A stretch of 64,000 bases of DNA from Capitulum mitella (taxonomy: Eukaryota > Arthropoda > Thecostraca > Pollicipedomorpha > Pollicipedidae), in contig CP099846.1 in NCBI GenBank assembly GCA_030062745.1, forward strand, positions 24,097,701 through 24,161,700, in the 5' to 3' direction. Shown one piece after another: positions 12,058 to 23,972 of the stretch (position 1 is its first letter; the number at the start of each line of letters is the position of its first letter). Made by a program: the position numbers and the translations under genes. Under the pieces are notes generated by a model. It had not been told where the DNA came from, ran no database searches, and saw only the letters and a list, made by a program, of their open reading frames with translations.

Positions 12058-12855
12058 ACGCAGCGTCTAGCTTCTCCTGGCATAATCGAGGTTGTTCTTT
12101 TCCAATAATCTCACCAGGATATACCGCGAAAGTGACGCAATATGCTTAGAAATGAAACAACATTGTTCTGCCTCAATCAAGGGGAAACGAGTAGACCTTA
12201 TAGGCATTTGCACACCTCAAACTGTTTCCTTATGTCGGTGAGCAAAGGCCTCTGGTCTTCTGAGCAAAAGGAGTTGTGTGTAAAAAATGGAAAAATACAG
12301 CGAACCCTCGGGATAAGGGAAGGCAGCCTGATTCCATCGATGATCAGGGTCCTATAGCAAAAACGGGAACCTCTTTGACCCGTAGATAACACATAGGCGT
12401 AGGAGCTAAAGGTTACCGCTTTTTCTGTTTTCAATATTGGCCTCATAATTCGCGAGGGAAGAAATTGTTTTAAGATATGTCCATCTCTTTACCGTGTTTT
12501 CAAGATTTCTGGATTTCCTCCTCTCCCAAACAATCCTGGTGCACTTGATTACATTCCCGCCCCGCCATTAGATTCTTTAACTCACAGACAGCGGATCATA
12601 ACAAGCACCGTGAGTCATAACAAGCACCGTCAAAGTTATGTTATTATGTAAATTATGTCAATCATCCTCACATACGCATTTTGAAGTCTTGCCAGCATTG
12701 ATTTGACATTGCCATCAGCAGCCACGTTCACTGTACTGTAATAAAACACCGCAGTTTGTAAGCATTGGAAACTACTTTTAAGTCTACCTTTTCGCAACAG
12801 ATAAACCGTTTCGATAAATCCGTCCACCATTAGATGTCGACAGCCTAGACAGCAT
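12053..12855. other. spacer, no recognisable gene
   Basis: AT-leaning. Contains a short direct repeat (CATAACAAGCACCGT twice, about 12597-12632). Nothing else seen. Confidence 0.5.
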
Positions 12856-12859
12856 TCAA

Positions 12860-13345
12860 ATGCTAACAAAGTCTGCCCGCCACCGGCCGGATCCCAAAGT
12901 AATTCACCCCTTGCAGCTCCACCGTTACAACATCACTTGCACACCGCCGTTACGAGTTCCAAGACCGGCCCTTTCCGCACCGTTCCGCCGGTCCGCCCAA
13001 CGTCCTCAGAACAGACGTTACTCCACATCCTCCGCAAGCCGGAACCGAGCGGCGCGAACCGCAGCGGGTCGGCTCTGCGCGCGCGCTCCTGACAGCCTGC
13101 GCACCGGTGAATGTGTGGGAGTGCGTTCCCGTTGCAAGAGGCGCGCCAGGCCAGGCGGGCAACCCCGGGTCAGCCGTCGGCGGGCCACGCTTCAACTGGG
13201 CGCTTCGGCCCGCCGCAGTTGCGCTGCCGCGGCGTGCTGCCGCCACGTCGAGCTCCCACGCACGCGGAAGTGCTAACGCGCGGCTGCAAACAGCGTTGTC
13301 GGTAGTGGACTGGAATGCACGTACGCGGCGAGCCGCGAGCCTTTT
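12860..13345. other. G+C-rich, CpG-rich island 5
   Basis: A CpG-rich block with overlapping open frames on both strands and no recognisable protein. It sits about 0.5 kb before the 18-bp minisatellite. Confidence 0.45.
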
Positions 13346-13845
13346 TACAACGCCTCGCTGTTTGCTCCAGTCGAATCGCAGGAATGTCAGAGGTCAGCCG
13401 CGGGCGAACTCGATTGACTGGTACGAAGTCGTGCTCGCTAGCGTGTGTGCATGACGTCTGGTGTTTGATCTATTGCCAGGGCCTTCAGAGATCATATCTT
13501 TAGAGTGCCGTGCAGGTCATGCTTAAGCTGCAACACGTGTGAAATTTACACCTCTATATTTTCGTCGCCCACGTTTCCAACTGGCTATGAAATGATGCAT
13601 CTCTAATTCGCTCAAAATGCATCTTACGCCATACGACGACTGCAGCAAAAGTTGTACGAAATCAACAGGGAACCAGAAAATAGCACACATTTGAGCCCAC
13701 CATCTCTAATTCCAACCAGAACCAGCTTGGACGGCCGAACGAGATCCTCAGGGAATAGATATTTGGCGTTTTTATGAACATCATGGGAAACTTTTGAATT
13801 CTTGATGCCTTCTATTACCTAACACTGCACTCCAAAAACCATCCT

Positions 13846-14092
13846 ATCGCCGGACATCGCCTCATCGCCAGACATCATCACATCGCCGGATATCACCGTA
13901 TTGCCGGATATCATCGTATCGCCGGGCATCACTGCATCGCCAGACATCATCAGACCACCGGGCTTCACCGTATTGCCACACATCACCGCATCGCCGCACA
14001 CCATCGCGTCGCCAGACATCATCGGATCGCCGGGCTTTACCGTATCGCCGCGCATCATCGCATAGCCGGCCACCGTCGCATCGCCGCCCGAT
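13846..14092. repeat. minisatellite, 18-bp unit, 13 copies plus a partial
   Basis: Units have the form ATCGCCGGACATCATCGC with scattered substitutions and no length change from 13846 to 14079; the 14th unit breaks off. As 18 is divisible by three, one minus-strand frame stays open (six-residue repeat, 14073-13819), but this is not evidence of a protein. The array ends directly at another G+C-rich island. Confidence 0.9.
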
Positions 14093-14094
14093 CA

Positions 14095-14345
14095 GCTACG
14101 CGGTGGACCGCGCGCGGGAAACTCGCCGCGTGGCGCGCCGGCCGCCCGGGGGCCGGCCCCAGCTGGCTCTCTCCGGCGCTGTAAGCCGCCGCTGACCCGG
14201 CCAGGAATGCGGCCCGACCCGACCCGGGCTGCCAGACGGGCGGAGCAGCCCCCCCCTCCCTCGCCCAGTTGGCTGGCCGGCGGCGGCGCCGCGGCCAGGC
14301 GGGGCCGACCGCAGGCGCCGCCAGAGCTGCGAAGCCCTGAGCTCA
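14095..14345. other. G+C-rich, CpG-rich island 6
   Basis: Abuts the 18-bp minisatellite, the mirror of the arrangement at 4.5-5.3 kb. Open frames on both strands are not supported as genes. Confidence 0.45.
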
Positions 14346-16257
14346 GGATAAGGGGGTCGGACTTGGACAGACGTGGACTTTGTAAACTGGATTCAGGTGC
14401 CCGCTCATGTTCATCTTGGAGATTCCAAATAACTTTTTTGTCCACCTCACATGTTTACATGTTGGTTGGCGTGCCGAAGCACCCACAAAAATGTAGAGAA
14501 CTACAACCATGGACTCAGATGTAAGGGCATGGCGCTGGATTATTTTTGTAGTGTTTTTTTGTCTTGCTTTTCGGTTCAGTTTTGACTTTTGCACTATTTT
14601 TCATTGGCCGTTCAGAAATAACACTAAGTAATTTTAATTATGTTTTCGTTTTGAATACGGTGTTTGGCGGTCTCTTATTAGTAGAAACATACACGGCAAG
14701 CAATTCGTATTTACATCGATAGTTCAGTCTGCGACTCCCAAACATACGCAGTGACCAAAACCGGATCGGACGCAGTGGTGGCTGGATCGACTTCGAACTC
14801 GTCCAAGGCAGCTGCATAAAACACTGGCTTGAGCGGTATGTCCGCGATGACAGGAAGCACAGCGATAACGAACTTCGTTAGCTGACAGCGCCCAAACGCA
14901 ACCCAGTCATCAACCGGTCCAGGCTATTTTCGGCCAGCCTTTGAACCTCTTGTGGTGGGAAGCCTAGAATGAACCCAGTCTTTACTCATCGCATGCTTTG
15001 AAAATGATATTTTCGAGGTTGGGAATTTCTGAAATTGGTTAAGGAATGGCTAGAATTTAGGTAGTTTCGTTCCTGTCGACATCCCTAAAACCGTATCTTA
15101 ACATCCGTGCCTGTAACGCGATCCGCCCAAACGGCTTTGCCGATCATCTTCGACTCGCGCACGTGCTGCGTCTTTTTGCCAAACGATAATATTATTTTCG
15201 AAACAGAACGCTGGCGCGGTAACATGTAACACGCTCAAAAATAAATACACGTTTAAGATTATCTGCAAGACGGCAGTCAGAAACATGGGAGAGCCAAAAA
15301 GGGTTTGTATTTGGGAGAGGCGTGGCCCTGGCTCCCCGTCCCCACTCTAGGGCCACGGCTAAAATGCGAAAAATTCGAGAATACAGTTCTGCATTTTGCA
15401 TTCAAAAATGCAATTTGCACCCGATGAACCCCTGCATTCCAGAAATGCGTCCCTAGAACGCCGCACGGAAATGCCTTGATACGCGGCCTGTAACGGAACG
15501 CCGTAAATGTCGACGGCTCGCGATATGAACTCACGCAACCGACGACCGCCGGTAGCTCCGAAGGAGTCGCCAGCCCCTGCATAAATGCAGAGACGCAGTG
15601 CCGCGGAGCAGAATCGCCACGGTCAAGCGGGCCCGGCACGCTCGGACGGTGGCGTTGGGAATGCCGCCGCCGCGCCGCAGCACAGCTGTGGTGCGCGCAT
15701 TCACGGCCCCCTCCGATCGGTGTCTTCATAAGCACGGTTAGGAAATACAGAATACGAAATAAATGTCATGCCATTTCAAAGACTCATAGCGAAGGTGTTC
15801 GTGCTGGTTTTGGGTGAAACTAGGTGTGCCGTTTGATGAGATGCGCCCAGCACATGATGACACTTGCCAATGCCAACACGAAAATTTGGTTCTGCTTCCG
15901 ACCATTAACAACCTTAGAACGCTAAGAGACCGAAAGGTCGAGATTTTGTCGACAGTAGAAAGGTAAACAAAGCATTCCGCACTGTTTTGGATGGCTGGTT
16001 TATAGTACGCAGTTAATTACTAGGACCGCATTGTTACGCGTCGGTAAATGGTCTTAACATGTAACATATGTTGTTCGGACATGTCATGGTCGGCATGGAG
16101 TCTTCTTATTTCCGTTTTTGCAGGGGCGGCTTTCAAGGGTAGGCAATATAAACATTATTAACCGCTGAGAAATGCTGTTTTGTTTTGACGAGCCGTTTCA
16201 CCAAAGAATCCATGTTGATGAAAAACAACAGAAATGCTGGACCCCAACGAACATCTC
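14346..16257. other. spacer, no recognisable gene
   Basis: Contains a 152-codon minus-strand frame (15735-15277) with no recognised domain. It may be a decayed transposon fragment, but no family could be named. Confidence 0.45.
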
Positions 16258-17480
16258 TTAACCCGCGCACCACCGCCGGTCGTCGACGATCACGCCCGAC
16301 TGGGGGGAGCGGATGGCCGCCCCCTCTAACTTACGAACGGTAGGTCGCACGATAAAAATAAGCACATCCTTGGAAAGCTTGTGGCGACTAGAGCTCGAAA
16401 CTGGTCTCATTTTTAGTTTTAGGTAATATGTAAGCAATTTATGTCCCATGTATCTTTTCTCATAGCCAACTGCATGAGACCGAGAAACGGCCTGATACTC
16501 AAGGGCTATGACTAATTACGCATAGGGTAAAGGCACCAGCGCACAAGGTAAAGGTCCGCAGATGCCGATACGCATCTAATTTATCGGATTTGCTCAATGT
16601 ATACGCCGAAACGTTGAGCTGAAGACACGGCAATTTTCACGCCGGCTGTTGGCGGGCGCCGCAGCCGTACGCAGTAGGAAATTAACGAGAACTAATTTAA
16701 GCGTTCCTTTATTTTTGCAACATAAGCCTATCCATGCAAATTTTACTGATCTTAGTGATTCTTGTGATGATTTCTCATGCTCAAATTTTGAAAAAAAGTC
16801 CATTGGGTACCAATCTACACAATTGGTGGAGCTTTGTTAGCAAGCGCCTGTTTATTTCGAAGATAGGGAATTTTTTAAAACTTTCTGAGGTTCTCGGTAT
16901 TACTTACGTGTGTGCAAGCCAGTTCTGTCATTTTCTGCCTATTCTGAGTAATTCATCGCTGATTTTGACGATGGTACATTGGCTCACAACAGTTTTTCGT
17001 GACCTGACTTCAGGTCAATGGCTGGAAGTCAGTGGTAATTTGTCCAATGACGGTAACTAGATGTCTGCTTCACTCCACACTGAAAATGTTATGAAAAATT
17101 CCGCCAACTTCCGAAAAACGAAAATATGTGTTAAAAGTGGGTTTGACCTTTGGTCAATGACCCGGGAAGTTCCGAAGAGTCTGAGATAGGGAATTTGTTG
17201 CATCTATCAATATCACTAATCCCTGAAAGTATTCTTGTGATATCTTGTTTTTCGAAAAAGTTACCGGGCGCTAAACTTTTGTGGCCATAGGTCAGTTTGA
17301 CCTGACCTGGGTCAAACATCAGACTTAACCTGAGGTCAAAACCTTGATACGAGGTGTAAAAATGATCAAACAAAAGGTGCACGAAGATTTCGTGGCTGTG
17401 TTTGTTCGTTCTCTCGCAATCCTAGAAAAACCTCAGGGGGGGCGGTCAACTGCCCCCCCCCCCAGTCGGGGGCGGGTTAA
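16258..17480 (+). mobile_element. TTAA-flanked MITE-like element, family 1 copy A
   Basis: TTAA (16258-16261) followed by CCCGC, and GCGGG followed by TTAA (17477-17480), enclose 1215 bp. TTAA target duplications and termini starting CCC are the hallmark of piggyBac-like elements. No transposase frame is present, so it is non-autonomous. Copies B and C share the same interior. The interior carries several AGGTCA/TGACCT words (about 17000-17030 and 17290-17340), and the right end a poly-C run and CAGTCGGGGGCGGG. Confidence 0.75.
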
Positions 17481-17740
17481 CACGCTCTTGTGGTCCTTTG
17501 AGAGTTATACGCACTGATGGTGGCAGTGTGGGGAAAATATATTTTGCGCCCTTCCCATCTATACCCAGATCTATTCAGCCGATCCATACCGATCTGTCTC
17601 CGGATCTATTGCAACGAAATTTTGCATTCGGATCGGATTCTAAGGTTTCCTGAGTTATAGAGGGAACAGTTGCTCCAGCTGCCCTCCGCCCTCCGATGGC
17701 ATAGCCATTTGCTCAAGACCCAGTTGATGACCTTGACCTG
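17481..17740. other. spacer between element A and a 152-bp repeat
   Basis: No coding or repeat signal recognised. Confidence 0.4.
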
Positions 17741-18030
17741 AAATGACCCGAGTATATATAAGCGTATCCATGTGCGCACACTTGTTTTGTTAGAGTCTTT
17801 GAATGCATATTTCATACAAATCGGCATGTCGCCAAACAGATCTGGGCCAGGTCACAAGATATTTCACCCTTACCTTTGATGGTCTTCATCTTCACGGACC
17901 CCGGTATATGTAAGCGCATCAGTGTGGGCACACGTGTTTTTATTAGGGTTTTTGGTAGCATATTTCATATAAACCGACATCTTGCAAAGCAAATCTGAAT
18001 CAGATCACAAGCTGGCTGACCTTGAGCTTT
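17741..18030. repeat. diverged tandem duplication, period about 152 bp
   Basis: GACCCGAGTATATATAAGCG at 17745 recurs as GACCCCGGTATATGTAAGCG at 17897. The match continues through CATATTTCATA and on to GATCACAAG. The copies are clearly diverged. Both contain TGACC words like those inside the family 1 elements nearby. Confidence 0.7.
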
Positions 18031-18394
18031 GCTGATCTTGAGCCTTATCGACCCTGGCTTTGGTCTTGGTACATCCATCACTTATGCGCGCATGACGTCG
18101 CGTGATTGTGATCCAACGGTAATCTTTGGTAGAAGGGTTAGTCCTTTCACAAAGTTCCCATTTGTCAGCGACGACCATTGTTTTCGTTATGTTAGCCCGA
18201 CTTCAAATACTTGAAACTTCAAAAATTTCTGGCCGGTTTTCGGTTTTCTGCGTCAGTCGAAGAGTTATTCAGTTGCCATAAAAGTCACTAAGTAGCAGCA
18301 ATCAACTCCGATTCGTTCTCGAGATTTTCAAAAAAAAGACAGGTGGGGCTACAAAAACACCCTCCTTCTCGTGCGCGTCTTAAGACCAGTCAGG

Positions 18395-18985
18395 GACTTA
18401 GGCAAGGGGGCATGGGGGCCATATCCCCTTAGCCAAGCGATCTACATTAGATGTATAGCGATTTTGCAAGAATACGTAATAGTGGTCATATACATGTTGC
18501 AAAAGCAAACATTATATGTTTCCCAGTGCGTTAATATGAGGTAAGCTGCATAAAACTGCTGGTTTTTCCCATACATTCTGTCATACGCCACTGGCATGTG
18601 ACAAAATTAGACATTCCCCCAGAGGAAGATCCTGGTTACGTGTCCGACAGGGGCATTGGAACCGGGGGACAAGGGGGCAGCTGCCCCTCAACTTTGGGCA
18701 GACATGTAGCCAAGATTTTTATCGAGGAGGGGATATCATATTTTATCATACGTCACTAACCTCTGACGAAATTTATAAAAAAAGCTTTAAAAGCAAAGCA
18801 GTTTTATGTAATCTGCCTCATGTTTAACGCATAGGAAAACGTATAATGTTTGCTTTTGCAACATATATATGACCATTATTAGGTATTCCTGCAAAATCGC
18901 CATATATCTAATGTAGACCGCTTCGCTCAGGAGGGGGGGGGGCATGGTCCCCATGGCCCCCTTGGCTGTGTCCCTGGCCCTACGG
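18395..18985. mobile_element. foldback TIR element (family 4)
   Basis: Left arm (about 18395-18600) and right arm (about 18745-18985) are reverse complements with many substitutions. The outer ends read CAGGGACTTAGGCAAGGGGG on the left and, reverse-complemented, CAGGGACACAGCCAAGGGGG on the right. The CAGGG terminus suggests a hAT-like origin, but no clean target duplication was identified. The loop contains an unrelated G-rich piece beginning CAGGGGCATTGGAACCGGGG. No transposase frame. Confidence 0.65.
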
Positions 18986-19655
18986 CGTTGCGTAGAAAGA
19001 AACGAGGTAAAAATTCACTTTGCCGACATTAGCCCAAGTTCCTGCGCAGAGTAGCCCAGTGGGCATGGGGCTACGAATCCGTCCGTTCAAAATCTTCGTA
19101 TGTCGCCCGGGCTAAGTTCCAGCTAGTCAAACTGGGCATGTCTCATACGCTCGGGCCTTGGTGGTGTTTACCTAAGCTGGGCGCAATCACGATGAAGTAC
19201 ATTTCTGATCCGTGTTCCTGTGTCATATGTCGACCAAAACCCCAGAACCGAAGTAACTATTAAGACGAAGCTCAGGCGCTGGATTTGGGCGGTGCCTCAA
19301 CACAGCCCGCTCATTCTCGGCAATCATGCATTCGCTCAAAAGAAAACACGTCCTCATTAGGTTTATTTAGAAACCTCTATCCGCATCGCGAATGTTGCCC
19401 ATTCAAATAATTATTCAGTGGCAAGGGTTTTTGCTTTTTGAATGGAAGTTTCGCAGTTGCTGGCGTTTACTGCCATCTCGTAGCAGAAGTCGTAAATAGA
19501 GGTTTTGATCATGATCTCTGGGGACATGAAGGGACATGTTTTTCTTTGATCAAAGAAAAAATGAATGAGAAATAAATTAAAAGTTCTATAATTTCCAATG
19601 TCTTTATCAAAACTCTTTTTTCAATTTTTTGTTTGGTTTTATAAAAATGTATTTT
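18986..19655. other. spacer, nothing recognised
   Basis: Mixed-composition sequence with no coding or repeat signal. Confidence 0.4.
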
Positions 19656-19659
19656 CCAA

Positions 19660-21620
19660 ACGACAACGCACGCAATCCGTTTACCGCCGAATCACGCCGC
19701 GAACAACGACGCCGCCATTAAAGCGGAGGTTGAGTGCCGGTGAAACGTGCCGACGAAGGTGCGACATTTGTGTCGTGTACGTGCAATGGTTTATAAACTG
19801 TTTGGCATGGTTTTTCGTCGTCTCATGGGCATAGGTTGCGGAGATTGGTTCTGTGCTGCAGTAGCCAGGGATCGATTTTGAACGGTAGTTGTAGGGTGGA
19901 AATAACGAACAAATGTCCATTTAGAAGGGCACTTAATGCATGTTATATCGCTTCGTGCGAACAGACGAAGCCTAAATTGAATACAGGCCTCGAAACAGTA
20001 AAACACTCCCTTTGTTCAGCTCAATGATATTGGGATCAGAGTCGTTTCTTGGTCAAAGTGAGCCAGACATGGGCAATTTCTTGATGTTTCCATGGTTTGT
20101 GGAACTTGGCAGAATGGTGGGGATGCTGCATGCCTTGGAGTACTAGTATGCTCAAAGTCTAAAGGTGGGTCTCTGAAGTGCCTCTGTGAGGATTTCTCAG
20201 GTGTCTTGAGTGGCACATTATGATAAGAGTACCCCTTAGTTATGGGAGACCCTGCCACTTAATGTGGCTGTAACATTGATAGGAGGGATTCATGAACAGG
20301 ACTTAGCACAGTAGGAATTTAACTGAAGGTTGTGTGTTTAGTAGACCTTGTGGGCATTTTTACATGCAGTTTGCCTGAACTAGAATTTTAAAGCACTTCA
20401 TGAAGGCTGACATGAGCTGGGCGATCAAATGTGCTTCATCTGTAGTAAAACCTTTGATGAGATAAGTTAGGAATGATCTAGAATGTATTATGGCACTTAT
20501 CCCAGCTGGAGTTTTTTTCATTGTACAGCATAGCACAATAAACCTAATGTATGTTTTAACCAGTTGTTAACTCTGGAAGTGATTTTTAAATGATTAGGAT
20601 CCCAAGGCAAGTGTCCTTCAGAAACAGTTTAGATTCAGGTGACTGAAGATTCATTGATTTGTACTCCTTCATATGCATTTTCATTTTCATTTCCATTTAT
20701 GTATGGTCATGGACTAATATGAGGTACATGTTAGTGGTGTTTGCATTGTTTATATGCAGGTTGCTGCAGATGGCAATACAACACATGGAATGATATCTGT
20801 GTTTGATGAAGTTATGATTTGTGCATAGGAGCACATGTATCTACATTGCACATGTTCTTTGTGGTCATATAAGCATATTTAATAGCCCTACCTAGATTCA
20901 AGTCATTGGTGCTGCTTATACCAATGGTGTGTGCTGGACAACCCTGACCTATTTTCTCCTCTCCAGGCCTGCAACACCTGACCCAATTTGACCTGAATCA
21001 GGCACCTGGCACCAGCAACCCACTGTATACCCAACTATTCCTGTAAGATCAGTGAGGTAAGTGTCCAGTCTGCCTTTCCAGTAGCTCTTCATGTTTTTTC
21101 TTGCTTGTTTGAGAATTTCATGGGTCTTCCCATTGAGGGAGGAGTGTGGTGAACTTGAATGCCAACCTGAAAATCCAGTAGGCTATTTGGCATTCAACTT
21201 GCAGTAAAACAAACTAGTTGTTGCATTGTCAGAACTGCCATGTGCAAAATTGTATCATGTTGAAAGGATTCATCTTCATCCACATAGTTGCACTTCTTTC
21301 CTGCTGTGAAAAACTGTACTGGGTGCTGTTAAAAGGATATGCCAGAGACTTAGTTTAAAAATTTATTTTTTTATTTTGCATTGAAAAGGAATGACTGCTT
21401 TGCTTTGTTCTGTGTTTCCATCATTACATGGAGTGTATTGGTTTTGGAAGATGGAGATCATAGTCATCATTGGGCCTGTGCTGAAGACTTTCTGTTTTTC
21501 TTTTGTGACATAATATGCAAATACATGATTTTATAAGGGCCTTGAATCAAACATGTATGTTGGTTTGTGGCAAAAAGTATACAGGATATGCTGACACCAA
21601 TAAATAAGCTCAGTTGTGTG
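19660..21620 (+). other. candidate unidentified transcription unit
   Basis: A CpG-containing block (about 19660-20030) is followed by a region in which CG dinucleotides nearly vanish while TG and CA abound. That pattern is typical of a methylated invertebrate gene body downstream of an unmethylated promoter. Inside it lies an exon-like segment with good splice signals (20967-21056), and AATAAA words occur at about 20536 and 21599. No protein family was recognised and the strand rests only on the splice signals. A methylated transposon would also explain the CpG loss. Confidence 0.3.
20967..21056 (+). CDS. exon-like segment, possible terminal coding exon
   Basis: Preceded by a pyrimidine tract ending TCTCCTCTCCAG and followed by GTAAGTG, a consensus donor. 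After two bases the frame reads 25 codons (LQHLTQFDLNQ then APGTSNPLYTQLFL) to a TAA at 21044-21046. A second possible donor, CCT|GTAAGA, overlaps the stop. If real, this is the end of a protein whose earlier exons were not found. No family recognised. Confidence 0.3.
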
Positions 21621-21631
21621 CTAAGGCTAGT

Positions 21632-21719
21632 CTGTTTTGTGGACTGGACCTATGTAGGGGACCACACATGCAGAACTGTTTTGTGGAGTGGACCTATGTA
21701 GGGAACCACACATGCATAA
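21632..21719. repeat. tandem duplication, 44-bp unit, two copies
   Basis: CTGTTTTGTGGACTGGACC at 21632 recurs at 21676 with about four differences over 44 bp. Confidence 0.9.
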
Positions 21720-22131
21720 CTGGACCAGGTGGCATTGGAGATAGTTATGATATGCCAAAACACCTGTGTCCATTGTGCAATGCACTAAGCGCAGCAGATG
21801 GGTATCATATTTTTCAAGGTCCATGTCCCACATCAATTAAAGCTGGCTTGTGTCCCAGAATTGGCTCTGGTATTTGGCTGAGACAGGAAAGACTGGCTGG
21901 CCTGGGGCAACTGTGGCTGCACAGTAAAGATTATTTGCTGCAATCCAGTTTGGTGAAAAGGTCAGAATGGCTCCTGGCTAGAGTTATTGAGTTATAATCT
22001 AAGATGCCAGCTTAGGATGTATGGGACATTGATTCCGATGCCATTGACATAAGTTACTGGCAGTTTTGCTGTGAATGAAATGGAACCATTCATATCAGAA
22101 TTGTATTGAAACCTCATTGCCACAGCTATAC

Positions 22132-22181
22132 CTCCAGGGGCAGTTTTTCAGGTTGACTCCAGGGGTGGTTTTTCAGGTTGG
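22132..22181. repeat. tandem duplication, 25-bp unit, two copies
   Basis: CTCCAGGGGCAGTTTTTCAG at 22132 recurs at 22157 with three differences. Confidence 0.85.
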
Positions 22182-22585
22182 TAGTCATGACATGAAAGTT
22201 CTCTGACTGTAAAGATGGCATGCCCTCTGTTCTACCTGCTACTTTTGAAATTCAATATTTCTGCATAATAAGTGAGCATCATATAAGCATAACTGGTCAT
22301 CATTTGTTGATGGGAGGGGGAATGGAGATGGGAGAGGTTACACACGTGCCCTGGCGTGTTGAGCTTAACTTCGAAATCAGTACGTCGGCAAAATTGGCAG
22401 TCTGATTACGTATTTTGTGTGTTATACTTTGCCCATGTTTGTTATTTTGAAATAAAAAAATGAAATTTGAAATTATTTTGAAATTGTTATGAATATTTTT
22501 GGAAAAAATTGAAATTGCATAATTTTGCGATCTGCCAGTCTCGTGATATATTGGTATAACTTAAGGTGAATGTTTTTGAACTTTA

Positions 22586-23814
22586 TTAACCCGCCCCTGA
22601 CTGGGGGCTGATAACAGCCCCTCCTGAGGTTTTTCTGAGATTGCGAGAAAACGAACAAACACAGAACCACGAAACTTTGTGTACTTTTTGCTTCATCATT
22701 TTTACATCTTGTGTCGAAATTTTGACCTCAGGTCAGATCAGGTCAGGTCAGGTGCCTGACCTAGGTCCAAACAGACCTAGGTCCAAAAAAGTTCAGCACC
22801 CTGTAACTTTGTCAGAAAACAAGATGTCTCAATAATACGTTCAGGAATTAGTGATCCTGGTAGATGCAACAAATCTCCTATCCCAAATTTTTCGGAATTG
22901 TGCGGGTCATTGACCGAAGGTCAAGCCCATTTTTAACACATGTCGTTTTGTGGAAATTGGCGGAATATTTTATAACATTTTTAGTGTCGAGTGAAGCAGA
23001 CATCTAGTTACCGCCATTGGGCAAAATATCAATGACTTCCAGCCATTGACCTGAGGTCAGGTCACGAATAACTGTATGGAGCCAAAATGTACTACCGTCA
23101 AAATCGGCGATGAATTACTCATAATGGGTAGAAAATGGCAGAACTAGGTTGCACAGACGAAAGTAATGCCAGGAACCTCGAAAAGTTTGAAAAAGTAGCA
23201 TATTTTGGAAATAAACAGGCTCTCGCGAAGAAAGCTCCGCCAATTGTGTAGATTGGTAACTAATGAATTTTCCCAAAATTTGAGCATGGAAAACCATCAC
23301 AAGAACCAGTAAGACGAAGAAAATTGACATGAATAGGCTTTTTCGCGAAAGTAAAGGGACGCTAAAATTAGTTCCCGTCAGTTTGTTACAGCATACGGCT
23401 GCGGCGCACGCCGACGGCCGGCGCGAGAATTGCCGTGTCTTTAACTCAACGTTTCGGCGTATGTATTTAACAAATCCGAGAAATTAGATGTGTATCGGCA
23501 TTTGCGGACCTTTACTTGTGCGCTGGTGCCTTTGTTTATGCGTTAGTAGTCACAGCCCTTGAGATTCAGGCCATTTCTCGGTCTCATGCAGTCGGCTATG
23601 AGAAAACATATATCGGGCGTAAATTGCTTACATATTATCTAAAACTAAAAATGAGACCAGTTTCGAGCTCTACTCGTCACAAGCTTTCCAACGGTGTGCT
23701 TATTTTTATTATGCGACTAACGGTTCGCGAGTTAGAGGGGGGAGGGCGACCAACTGCCCCCCCCCCCCGCAGTCGCGCATGATCGTAACGGACCGACGGT
23801 CTTGCGCGGGTTAA
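22586..23814 (-). mobile_element. TTAA-flanked MITE-like element, family 1 copy B
   Basis: TTAA (22586-22589) then CCCGCCCCTGACTGGGGG, and CGCGGG then TTAA (23811-23814). The 1221-bp interior is the reverse complement of copy A with moderate divergence. It carries the densest cluster of AGGTCA words in the window (about 22725-22775). No transposase frame. Copies A and B are inverted relative to each other and bracket the foldback element and the CpG-depleted block. Confidence 0.75.
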
Positions 23815-23972
23815 TATACTGCTGAGCGGTGTGGGCACGGCGATGGAGCGGGGCAGTTTGCTTCCCCCTGCCTGGAAAGGTGATCCTCCGAAGGTGTGGG
23901 GCTGCCGAATATCAGTGCCCGGGGCGCGAGTCGCCCAACAAAGTTACAGAATAAAGTCGAGTTGAGACAGGC

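Larger units (their letters stand above)
20040..22330. other. CpG-depleted block
   Basis: Most 60-base lines between about 20100 and 22300 contain no CG, whereas neighbouring lines usually contain several. The boundaries are abrupt. Tandem duplications at 21632 and 22132 lie inside. Confidence 0.7.

Noticed and set aside
11808-12149. 113-codon frame as a complete gene
   Set aside because: Only its first part is protein-like (Penelope-like); the rest is translated TA microsatellite.
13846-14092. Repeat-containing protein on the minus strand
   Set aside because: The open frame follows from an 18-bp unit being divisible by three; no splice signals or start context support a gene.
16605-16634. 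Hammerhead-like words in family 1 (GCCGAAACGTT then CTGAAGACACGGC)
   Set aside because: The order would need a permuted hammerhead, but too few bases separate the parts to form stem III, and copy B does not conserve the second core.
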